Shown piece by piece: positions 12,425-23,500 of a stretch of DNA of 64,000 bases. Each line of letters begins with the position of its first letter. The first letter of the stretch is position 1. Position numbers and translations under genes: made by a program. Origin of the DNA: Parelaphostrongylus tenuis (Eukaryota; Nematoda; Chromadorea; Rhabditida; Metastrongylidae); NCBI GenBank assembly GCA_019055375.1, contig JAHQIW010002312.1:1-64000 (forward strand), written 5' to 3'. Below the pieces are notes generated by a model. It was given only the letters and a program-made list of their open reading frames with translations. It did no database searches and had not been told where the DNA came from.

Positions 12425-13445
12425 AAGCTGATCTCATTCGCTGTAGAGGAATTTTTGATGAGAATTTTAGTGACCATTCGAACGCTTAAATGTCTAGCTA
12501 CCACTCCACGTCGCCGGTTTTTCAAAAGACGCCTTTATAACCTTGTAGCATCCACAATAAAACTTTGTTTAGCACTTGCCTTTCACCTTAATTTTCATCA
12601 TGCATATAATTCGCTGAAAACCGAAAAGCATATCAGTGTGTAGGGAAACTCTCGTAGCATCTTAATTCAAGAATTTCTTCTAAAGCGGAAGAAAATTCCT
12701 AATTTGATAGCAATATAGCGATCGTCCCTTCTCGTCCTGCCCTGCTCCGCCCTTCGCCTCGCTCCCTACCGCGGTTGTCGCCTTGTTGAATAGCCAGTAA
12801 ACAGTTTCCCAAAAATGCAAAACTCAACCTTATTTTCCCTGGAAAACCGTGTTTTCAGAAAAAAAGCAAATTGGAAGAATCGGAAATATTACACAATCGG
12901 ATGATTACTGATAATCTATCGGGATTCTTTTTATTTCACCACCTTTGGCGGTTGTATGATGTCATAATATATACAGTGGTGAAAAGTGATGTGTAAGAAC
13001 TTTTGTTGGGTCAGGTGAGATAGGGTGAAATGTGGGTTCGAATCAGCAATTGACTCAAAAGTTTTTGCACTGACTCTTCACTATTAATAATTGTCCAAAG
13101 GAAGAACTCTTCTGACGAGATTCGAAGCACAAATAAGAATACCAAAGAAAATCAAAGATCAAGAAAACTTTTTCCAAAAAGCAGACATACTGCTGAGTTC
13201 TTTGAAGCTTGTGTTTCAAAATGACTACTAGCACTCTAAGGAAGTAGTCATTTCAGCGAAATATAAGCGAGATAAGGAAAAAAAGACGTGGTCGCGTGAA
13301 ACTAATTTTACCTTAGATTTAAAGCGCTATAAAAGGTGTTTTGATAATTCGATCACGTAATGCTTTAGCCAAAGATTAAAGCTTTCGAACGATCACTAAA
13401 ACTCCTTTGAAAAATACCCGTCCAGCAGATGAGATCGGCCTAGAA
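12425..13445. mobile_element. E fold-back element, copy 3, with internal insertion
   Basis: The left end is GCTGATCTCATTCGCTGTAGAG, followed by GTGACCATTCGAACGCTTAAA. The right end is GCTTTCGAACGATCAC, followed by GTCCAGCAGATGAGATCGGC, its inverted counterpart. Compared with copies 1, 2 and 4, about 165 bp of extra sequence lies near 12,918-13,085. That stretch has a GGGTTCGAATC B-box-like word at 13,031 and may itself be a small insertion. No coding capacity. Confidence 0.6.
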
Positions 13446-14307
13446 AAGTGTCGCTGTCCAGCAGAATTCAACCGGTTTCTCTTTCTAGCAAAATCTGATG
13501 TATAGACATCATTCTTATATAGGGCCTGTTCTACTTCGTGCTTTAGCGCGTAAAAGAGGTGCGAACTTGTGTGCACGAGTTCCAACGTGACCATGATGTA
13601 AGGTAATTTTCTGAGAAGACCTTTCGAAATAAGTGGAAAGTATATATCGTGCAAGATCTATCAAACATTTCGAGTTATTTCGTTCAGAAAAAAGATAGGT
13701 AACATTTGTTATTTTATGAGAATTTTTCCTATCAATAATGATAAGTACTTCACTGACACGCCATGTCACACATGCCTTGTGGTGTTCTCCTTACTACAGA
13801 AGTCATTTATAGAAAGCTTTTGGTGAAATATCATCTTTTTCAGGTCATAAATTGTCCCCACGTGCAAATTTCACTATACAATTATCAGTATACCCACTGT
13901 GAAGTTCAAGCGACGAGCTGTTCACACCATCAAAACCGCAGCTTTCTCAACTATCGCATCAATATTTGAAATCTAGTGAAAAATCCATTTTCGACGAGAA
14001 AACCACGAAAATGCGCGTTTACATGAGTGGCATACGTGGTCCCTAAAAGGTTAACCGGACATTGTCACACGTTTCCTGGATTATTCACTGCTGTTTATTG
14101 AGATAAATCAATAATCAACCCCGGTGACCGCACAAGAACAACGGACAACAAAATTACTGATTCCCGCGTGGTGTGAATAAGCGAGTAAATTACCAGAGCT
14201 ACTTCACATCAGGCATCAAAAGAGAAGAGGACGTTAGTTCGTTCACCGAGTGAATCTTCACTTACCCTCACGAGAGTTAGCCGGTTATAAGGAAACAAAT
14301 GATTATT
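13446..14307. other. Unassigned sequence
   Basis: No supported gene. Frames at 13,515-13,769 on the minus strand and 13,763-13,969 on the plus strand are short and resemble no known protein. Confidence 0.35.
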
Positions 14308-15318
14308 TAACCTCATTCGCTGGAGAGAAACTATCAAAAGGAGTGTTGATAGTCATCCATAAACTTAAATCTCTCGCTGCAGTCTCATGTAGTTGCTTTT
14401 CGAAATGACCCTTCTAGAACGCCATTAGGTCCAAAATAATATTGAGTCTCACACGCGCAATATTCTATCCGAGCAGAGCTCTTTCTCAGGACTATTAGCA
14501 TTCTTACGATAGCGTGATTTTTGCTAATTGCAACGCTGTGCTTAATCTGGGAAGACCGTTTTTCTGCAACGCAGCAGGGAAAATAAGATTGATTCACATG
14601 CGCGAGCACATGATCTTTGGCCAAATCACGGGCCGTTGGGTGTGGCCGCAGGTGGGCTGACGTGATGATTGATCGATTTTCCAGCACATGAATCTTTAGA
14701 GAAAATCTCGTAGTATCTGAATGTCTTCAATTCACCGATGGAAGCGTTATGAAATTCTGGCCTCCTGATTCCATCAAGGTGATAAGAACGATGATTGATT
14801 TATCCGTATTCAAGGCATAATCGGGGAATTCAGAAAATTTTTGTGACAGAGTCGTATGCTTTCTTATATTTTTCTTTCGAAGTGAAAAGAGAAATCCTAA
14901 TTAAATAACAAAGATTGTACTAACGTGACGCCGATCGAAAATCGATCGATAGTTGTGCATCTCTCATTGCCGTTTCAAGCAACTGCCCATGAATTGTTCA
15001 AAGACCACTTTTTTGAACATGTGAATCACAATTATTTCAACTGCTGCATGGCAGGGAAAGGTTTTCCCGGAAAATAAGCACAGCATTGGAATTAGTAAAC
15101 ATTGGGCTATCGGACTAATACCAATAGTCCAAAGAAAGAACTCTGTTCAACGAGAAATAAGCGCGTGTGAAACACAAGGAATTTCCGTCCGTAGCAACGT
15201 CGAAAAAGGTTTTTTCGAACACCGGTCATATGAAGCTGTAGGCAGAGATTCAAGCTTTCGATTAATCATTGACACTTATTTAAAATTTCCTGTTCAGTGA
15301 ATAAGTTCACATGTCATT
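14308..15318. mobile_element. E fold-back element, copy 4
   Basis: The left end has CCTCATTCGCTGGAGAGAAAC. The inverted right end has GAACTTATTCACTGAACAGG. Internal arms are mirrored: 14,455-14,640 (AGAGCTCTTTCTCAGGACTA, GAAGACCGTTTTTCTGC) corresponds inverted to 15,020-15,165 (a GCAGGGAAAGG block, TAGTCCAAAGAAAGAACTC). A central 14,700-14,990 spacer is unique. The 100-codon minus-strand frame at 14,385-14,687 lies in the left arm and is not conserved in other E copies. Confidence 0.6.
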
Positions 15319-15944
15319 TATCTCCTTATAACAGTGAGAGCCCTCTTGCTTTCGATCAAGTTTTGAGAAGAAGCCATCACAAAAGGCACAGCTAAGTTCG
15401 AAGGAAAGTCGGTTTTCAAATTATCACTACGCTCTGTTTTGGCTCATAGTGTTACCGATGACAGGAGGACAAATTGCTCCGAGAAACTAATCACTAAAAA
15501 CAAGTGAGTAGCATACAAACACTCTGTATATAAGATATCGAGTGAGGATCACCAAAGATGAAGATGCACGGCATAGACGGACGACCGTGGACAGTTCTAG
15601 TTATTCACCCTTTTGTGGTCGTCAAATTGATGCTACAGTTGTCTACGAGAAAACAGCTCTAACATACGTCGGTGGAGCACCACAAGTAAGGAAAAGTTAT
15701 TTATTCAATCACCTCTAACGTGACTTCAATTCTTAGCATACAACTTTGAAACTAACTAACTCCGACAAAGTCATCCTTCAGTTTTAATGGGAACCACGAC
15801 AACAAATGGACAAGTAATGGTATACGTCGAAATTACTTCATCTCATCAGCTACGGAATGCTGAAGTGGTGTTTGGAGAAAAAGAAGTAAATATACACATA
15901 CTTACATAAGTACTTGCACTACCCCTCTTTTCCTTTGTTTTCTC
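15319..15944. other. Unassigned sequence
   Basis: No reading frame above 60 codons, no tRNA boxes and no repeat that I recognise. Confidence 0.35.
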
Positions 15945-16720
15945 TCTCGCAAAAGCGACTGTCGTCCATGGTGGTGCTCTGCTTCAAGCACGATGACGTG
16001 CACGAGCATCATTCCGTATATCCAAAGTCGCTGCTATCTGTGGAAACAGATGGCTGACTTCAACTAAAAACTCGTCCACCCATCGTTTGGGTGGTCTTAC
16101 AAGAGGGCGCTCAAATTCTTTCATAATTCATTCCACTGTTCCTTTCGTCCATCTGTCATCTGTTCTTCTTATCGTACAACCGGCTTATCTGCATTTTGCT
16201 GGTGATAAATATATTTCTGGATCATGAATATGAGGCACTTCTGTAGATTATAACTGCACAGCCGTCTAGGCCATTCGGGTGTCCGGTTGACTTTTCGAAG
16301 ACTTTACTTCAAGCGACCTGCGAGTGAGTACGCAGATTTTTTGACGTGACTGAGCGTCAGCTCGAGTCTTTTCTGCGTAACAGAGCTCTGGAGAACTTTT
16401 GCATCGAAAAGGTGAGCACAGAGTTTGGGGCCCGTTATCTAACTAGTGCCTTCTTTGAGAGGCACAAATGCGGCCCATGTGCTCTTCTTTTCCTGCCTAC
16501 TTAATCCTTCATGTTGTTCTCTACGTTTATTAAACGTCCAAAGTAGACGTATGAGGTCGTCTTCTCAATCAGAGAACCATCCAATTCGATTTGTTCACTT
16601 TCGTACACATGGTTTTTTTTTAAAAACTATCTTCTATCTGTTAATGAGTAGCTCAATCTTTTTTTTCACGACGGGGACTGTGAAGAGAAAAACCTTGGTG
16701 TAGAAGTTTCTCGATAATCA
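15945..16720 (-). pseudogene. Old LINE reverse transcriptase C-terminal relic
   Basis: Conceptual reading of the minus strand, across several stops and frame changes, gives pieces typical of the post-catalytic part of RTE-type LINE proteins. Near 16,560 there is an SYVYFGRLIN-like segment (the family has SYVYLGRxIN), followed by a GRKRRA segment (ELxRRxRAAW). Near 16,130-16,150 there is DRWT. Near 16,080 there is a RPPKRWVDEF-like segment (GRPPTRWxDxF), then a final PWTTVA (HWATLARDR). It corresponds to about the last 250 residues. It is much more diverged than the LINE at 45-48 kb and has no identified ends. Confidence 0.6.
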
Positions 16721-16751
16721 CTTCGGTACTTATATGTTAGACGGCGACAAA

Positions 16752-17040
16752 CTCTTAAGCCGATCTCATTCGCTGGACAGGAGCTTTCATAGTGATCGTT
16801 TTAAAGCTTGCATGCCTGGCTACGACTCCACGTCGCTGGTTTTCAAAACACACCTATATAGCATTGATGCACCTTTCGCCTTTCGCCTTAATTTTTGTCA
16901 TGAATCTAAGTCGATGGAAGCACGGAAAGCGTATCATCGTGCAGAGAATTCTACGCAGGATGAAAATTATGCGCTCTTATCTGAAGTTACTGTTAATGAG
17001 GTGAAAAAATCCTCAATAAAATAACAATAGCTGCCGCCGT
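16752..17040. mobile_element. E fold-back element, left half (copy 5)
   Basis: It begins AGCCGATCTCATTCGCTGGAC and proceeds through the usual left-arm words (GAGCTTTCATAG, CTCCACGTCGCTGG, CACCTTTCGCC). Similarity stops near 17,040, so the right half is missing or rearranged. The 96-codon plus-strand frame over this block is not conserved in other copies. Confidence 0.55.
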
Positions 17041-17439
17041 TTTACCTCATAGTGTGGTGGATCATTATAGAAATAGGCGGTGGACCAGGCGATTACTTTA
17101 CTGACAAGTCGTCGCTGTGGCATCCCTTCACAATTTATCTACCTATAAACCTCTTACTTCACCAGAGACCAAAGAACAAGCTACATGGCTGAATTTGTGT
17201 GGCGCCAAATGACCACAGGTAACAATTTTCTGACGTTGAGGTTCATGGTCTCAATGTAACTTTTATTCACGATCAGGTGATGATGATATCATACCATTAT
17301 TGGAAGAAATTAGGATCTCCTGACTTCCTGGATATCGTCACAGTGATTGTAGTGTTAACTGACTTATTTATTCTTATTCATAGCACAGTGATACATAGTT
17401 CAAAGGTGTGCTTAGTTTCTGGAAATATAGTTAGCAGGG
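17041..17439. other. Unassigned sequence between E fragments
   Basis: No recognisable feature. A 104-codon plus-strand frame (17,277-17,591) runs from here into the E fragment and is not coding by any evidence I can see. Confidence 0.3.
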
Positions 17440-17592
17440 CAAACGAGATGGAATTCTACACTTTCGGCAACTTCACTTACTGGGCCAATCACGGAGCGGG
17501 AGGCGGGACAGGAACGGGGCGAGCGCGTTCGAATACCGTTATTCAACTGGGATTTTTTCAACATATCGTCAACTCTCGGAATAAAACGTAGA
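17440..17592. mobile_element. Inverted E-family internal fragment
   Basis: The reverse complement of 17,485-17,560 contains AAAAATCCCAGTTGAATAA followed by a C-rich block. This matches the internal GC-rich patch of E copy 2 (AAAAATCCTAATTGAATAAG then CCCC words at 9,557-9,620). It directly precedes the satellite. Confidence 0.45.
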
Positions 17593-17599
17593 TACTGAC

Positions 17600-20500
17600 A
17601 CTACAAAAAACTTTCGCTAGTACTACCACGGCGATACATGTTCCAAATATGGTTTTACAAGGATCTATGAAGGCCGTGAAACACTGCAACGGTTTAAAGT
17701 GTTCTCATTCTTCTCGATAATACAAGCACAATGCGACGTCCTTCAAATATGCTTTAACAAACGTCTATAGAAGAGACATGAAACACGGCATCCCTTTAAA
17801 CTGCTCTCGTTCTTCTCGCTAGTGCTACAGCACAGCGAGACGTCTTCAAATATGCTTTTACAAACGTCTACAGAGAGCCGCGAAGCACGGCATCGCTTCA
17901 AAACTGTTCTCGTTCTTCCGCTAGTACTAGCACGGCGCGACAGTCTGCAGATATGCTCATACAAACGTCTACAGAGAGCCGTGAAGCACGGCAACGCTTC
18001 ATACTGTTCTCGTTCTTCCCGTCAGTACTAGCACGGCGCGACGTCCTCAAATATGCTCTTACAAACGTCTATACAGGGATCCGTGAAGCATGCAACGCTT
18101 CAACTGTTCTCGTTCCCTCCCGCTAGTACTAGCACGGCGCGAAGTTCTTCAAATATGCTCATACAAACGTCTACACGGAGCCTGAAGCACGGCAACGCTT
18201 CAACTGTTCTCGTTCTTCCAGCTAGTTCTAGCACGGCGCGACGTCCTCCAAATATGCTCTTACAACGTCTACAGGGAATCGTGAAGCACGGCAACGCTTC
18301 AAACTGCTCTCGTGCTTCCCGCACAGTACTAGCACGGCGCTGGTCCTTCAAATATGCCTCATACAAACGTCTCATGGAGCCGTGAAGCACGGCAAGCGCT
18401 TCAAACTGCTCTCGTTCTTCCCGCTAGTACTAGCACTGCGCGACGGTCCTCCAATTATGCTCTTACAAACGTCTAAAGGTAGCCGTGAAACACGGCAACG
18501 CCTCACACTGCTCATGTTCTTCGCGCTAGTACTAGCACGTCAAGACGGTCCTCCAAATATGCTCTTATAAACGTCTACAATTAGCCGTGAAGCACGGCAA
18601 CGCATCAAACTGTTCTCGTTATTCTCGCTAGTTCTAGCACGACAGCGACGGTCATCCAAATGTGCTCTTACAAACGTCTAAAGGGAAGGTGAAGTACGGC
18701 AACGCTTCACACTGCTCTCGTTCTTCCCGCTAGTACTAGCACGGCTCCGGTCCTCCAATATGCTCTTACAAACGTCATCAGGGAGCCGTGAAGCACGGCA
18801 ACGCTTCACACTGCTCTCGTTCTTCTCGCTAGTACTAGCACGGCGCATGACGTTACTTCCAATATGCTCTTACAAATGTCTACAGTCAGCAGCTGAAGCA
18901 CGGCAACACTTCAATACTGTTCTCTGTTCTTCCTCCCAGTACTAGCACGGCGCGACGTTCTCTCAAATATGCTCTTACAAACGTCTACAGGGAGCATTGA
19001 AGCGCGGCATCGCTTCAAACTGTTCTCGTTCTTCCCGCAAGTACCAGCACGTTGCGGTCTTTCAAATATGTTCTTACAAACGTCTACAGGAGCCCTGAAG
19101 CACGGCAACGCTTCAAACTGTTCTCGCTCTTCCCGCTAGTACTAGCACGGCACGACGGTCCTCCAATTATGCTCCTACAAACGTCTACTATTGAGTCGTT
19201 AAGCATGGCAACGCTTCAAACTGTTCTCGTTCTTCCCGCAAGTACCAGCCACTTGACGGTCCTTCAAATATGCTCTTACAAACGTCTACAGGAGCCCTGA
19301 AGCACTGTAACGCTTCAAGCTGTTCTCGTTCTTCCCGCTAGTACTAGCACGGCACGACGGTCCTCCAATTATGCTCCTACAAAAGTCTACAGGAGTCGTT
19401 AAGCACGGCAACGCTTCAAACTGTTCTCGTTCTTTCCGCTGTACTAGCACGGCGCGACGTTCCTCTAAATATGCTCTTACAAACGTCTACAGGGAGCAGT
19501 GAAGCGCGGCATCGCCTCAAACTGTTCTCGTTCTTCCCGCTAGTACTAGCCACGTTGCGCGTCCTTCAAATATGCTCTTACAAACGTCATCAGAGAGCCG
19601 TGAAGCACGGCAACGCTTCACACTGCTCTCGTTCTTCTCGCTAGTACTAGCACGGCATGACGGTACTCCAAATATGCTCTTACAAATGTCTAAAGTCGGA
19701 GCGTGAAGCACGGCAACGCTTCAATACTGTCTCTCTTTCTTCCCGCCAATACTAGCACGGCGCGACGTTCTTCAAATATCATCTTAAAAACGTCTACAGG
19801 GAGCATGTGAAGCGCGGCATCGCCTCAAACTGTTCTCGTTCTTCCCGCAAGTACTAGCCACTTGCGAGTCATTCAAATATGCTCTTACAAACGTCTACAA
19901 GGAGCCTAGAAGCACTGGCAACGCTTCAAACTGTTCTCGCTCTTCCCGTTAGTACTGTCACAGCGCGACGCTCCTCTAAATATGCTCTTAGAAACGTCTA
20001 CAAGGAGCCCTGAAGCACTGCAAAGCTTCAAGCTGTTCTCGTTCTTCCCGCTAGTACTATCACGGCACGACGTCCTCCAATTATGCTCGTACAAACGTCT
20101 ACAATTAGCTGTGTAGCACGGCAACCCTTCAAACTGTTCTCGTTCTTCCCGCATGTACTAGCACGGCACGACGCTAATCTAAATGTGCTCTTACAAACGT
20201 CTACAAGGAGCCGTGAAGCACGGCAACGCTTCGAACTGTTCTCGTTCTTCCCGCTTGTACTATCACGGCAAGACGGTCCTCCAATTATGCTTCTACAAAC
20301 GTCTACATTAGCTGTGAAGCACGGCAACGCTTCGAACTGTTCTCGTTCTTCCCGCTTGTACTATCACGGCAAGACGGTCCTCCAATTATGCTCTACAAAC
20401 GTCTACATTAGCTGTGAAGCACGGCAACGCTTCGAACTGTTCTCGTTCTTCCCGCTTGTACTATCACGGCAAGACGGTCCTCCAATTATGCTTCTACAAA

Positions 20501-23500
20501 CGTCTACAATTAGCTGTGAAGCACGGCAACGCTTCGAACTGTTCTCGTTCTTCCCGCTTGTACTATCACGGCAAGACGGTCCTCCAATTATGCTTCTACA
20601 AACGTCTACAATTAGCTGTGAAGCACGGCAACGCTTCGAACTGTTCTCGTTCTTCCCGCTTGTACTATCACGGCAAGACGGTCCTCCAATTATGCTTCTA
20701 CAAACGTCTACAATTAGCTGTGAAGCACGGCAACGCTTCGAACTGTTCTCGTTCTTCCCGCTTGTACTATCACGGCAAGACCGTCATCCAATTATGCTTC
20801 TACAAACGTCTACAAGTAGCTGTGAAGCACGGCAACGCTTCAAACTGTTCTCGTTCTTCCCGCAAGTACTAGCCACTTGCGGTCCTCCAATTATGCTCCT
20901 ACAAACGTCTACAATTAGCTGTGAAGCACGGCAACGCTTCAAACTGTTCTCGTTCTTCCCGCTTGTACTATCACGGCAAGACTGTCCTCCAAATATGCTC
21001 TTACAAACTTCTACAGGGAGCCGTGAAGCACGGCAACGCTTCGAACTGTTCTCGTTCTTCCCGCTTGTACTATCACGGCAAGACGGTCCTCCAATTATGC
21101 TCCTGCAAACGTCTACAGGGAGCCGCGAAGCACGGCAACACTTCAATACTGTTCTCTTTCTTCCCCCCCCATACTAGCACGGCGCGACGTTCTCCAAATA
21201 TGCTCTTAAAAACGTCTACAGGGAGCAGTGAAGCGCGGCAATCGCTTCAAACTGTTCTCGTTCCTCCCGCTAGTACTACCACGACACGGCGCTCCTCTAA
21301 ATATGCTCTTACAAACGTCGACAGGGAGCCGTGAAGCACGGCAACGCTTCACACTGCTTACGTTCTTCCCGATAGTACTAGCACGGCAAGACGGTCATCC
21401 AATTATGCTCCTACAAACGTCTACATTAGCTGTGAAGCACGGCAACGCTTCAAACTGTTCTCGTTCTTCCCGCTTGTACTATCACGGCAAGACGGTCCTC
21501 CAAATATGCTCTTACAAACTTCTACAGGGAGCCGTGAAGCACGGCAACGCTTCGAACTGTTCTCGTTCTTCCCGCTTGTACTATCACGGCAAGACGGTCC
21601 TCCAGTTATGCTCCTACAAACGTCTACAATTAGCCGTTAAGCATGGCAACGCTTCAAACTGTTCTCGTTCTTCCGCTTGTACTATCACGGCAAGACGGTC
21701 CTCCAATTATGCTCCTACAAACGTCTACAATTAGTCGTGAAGCACGGCAGCGCTACTAACTGTTCTCGTTCTTCCCGCTTGTACTATCACGGCAAGACGG
21801 TCCTCCAATTATTCTCCTACAAACGTCTACAATTAGCTGTGAAGCACGGCAACGCTTCACACTGCTTAAGTTCTTCCCGCTTGTGCTATCACGGCAAGAC
21901 GGTCATCCAATTATGCTCCTGCAAACGTCTACAGGGAGCCGCGAAGCACGGCAACACTTCAATACTGTTTCTCTTTCTTCAACCCAATACTAGCACGGCG
22001 CGATGTTCTCCAAATATGCTCTTAAAAACGTCTACAGGAGCAGTGAAGCGCGGCATCGCTTCAAACTGTTCTCGTTCCTCCCGCTAGTACTATCACGACA
22101 CGGCGCTCCTCTAAATATGCTCTTACAAACGTCGACAGGGAGCCGTGAAGCACGGCAACGCTTCACACTGCTTACGTTCTTCCCGATAGTACTAGCACGG
22201 CAAGACGGTCATCCAATTATGCTCCTACAAACGTCTACAATTAGCTGTGAAGCACGGCAACGCTTCAAACTGTTCTCGTTCTTCCCGCTTGTACTATCAC
22301 GGCAAGACTGTCCTCCAAATATGCTCTTACAAACTTCTACAGGGAGCCGTGAAGCACGGCAACGCTTCGAACTGTTCTCGTTCTTCCCGCTTGTACTATC
22401 ACGGCAAGACGTCCTCCAGTTATGCTCCTACAAACGTCTACAATTAGCCGTTAAGCATGGCAACGCTTCAAACTGTTCTCGTTCTTACTGCTTGTACTAT
22501 CACGGCAAGACGGTCCTCCAATTATGCTCCTACAAACGTCTACAATTAGTCGTGAAGCACGGCAGCGCTACTAACTGTTCTCGTTCTTCCCGCTTGTACT
22601 ATCACGGCAAGACGGTCCTCCAATTATTCTCCTACAAACGTCTACAATTAGCCGTGAAGCACGGCAACGCTTCGAACTGTTCTCGTTCTTCCCGCTTGTA
22701 CTAGCACGGCAAGACGGTCCTCCAGTTATGCTCCTACAAACGTCTACAATTAGCTGTGAAGCACGGCAACGCTTCACACTGCTTAGTTCTTCCCGCTTGT
22801 GCTATCACGGCACGACGGTCCTCCAATTATGCTCCTGCAAACGTCTACAGGGAGCCGCGAAGCACGGCAACACTTCAGTACTGTTCTCGTTCTTCCCCCA
22901 ATACTAGCACGGCGCGACGTTCTCCAAATATGCTCTTAAAACGTCTACAGGGAGCAGTGAAGCGCGGCATCGCTTCAAACTGTTCTCGTTCCTCCCGCTA
23001 GTACTATCACGACACAGCGCTCCTCTCAATATGCTCTTACAAACGTCGACAGGGAGCCGTGAAGCACGGCAACGCTTCACACTGCTTAGTTCTTCCCGCT
23101 TGTGCTATCACGGCAAGACGTCCTCCAATTATGCTCCTGTAAACGTCTACAGGAGCCGCGAAGCACGGCAACACTTCAATACTGTTCTCTTTCTTCCCCC
23201 AATAATAGCACGGCGCGACGTTCTCCAAATATGCTCTTAAAAACGTCTACAGGGAGCAGTGAAGCGCGGCAATCGCTTCAAACTGTTCTCGTTCCTCCCG
23301 CTAGTACTATCACGACACAGCGCTCCTCTAAATATGCTCTTACAAACGTCGACAGGGAGCCGTGAAGCACGGCAACGCTTCACACTGCTTACGTTCTTCC
23401 CGATAGTACTAGCACGGCAAGACGGTCATCCATTTATGCTCCTACAAACGTCTACAATTAGCTGTGAAGCACGGCAACGCTTCAAACTGTTCTCGTTCTT

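Larger units (their letters stand above)
9890..12920. repeat. Unit 2 of the ~3 kb diverged tandem duplication
   Basis: This is collinear with 6,700-9,890. It differs by extra sequence between about 11,750 and 12,145, where a SINE candidate lies, and by loss of about 240 bp present in unit 1 just before its tRNA-like block. Reading frames here, such as 11,001-11,342 on the minus strand, have no counterpart preserved in unit 1, so they are not coding. Confidence 0.6.

Noticed and set aside
20083..21177. A 364-codon plus-strand frame with 34-residue repeats
   Set aside because: The satellite period (102 bp) is a multiple of three, so frames stay open on both strands. Overlapping frames on the other strand and other phases are equally long, which shows this is not a repeat protein.
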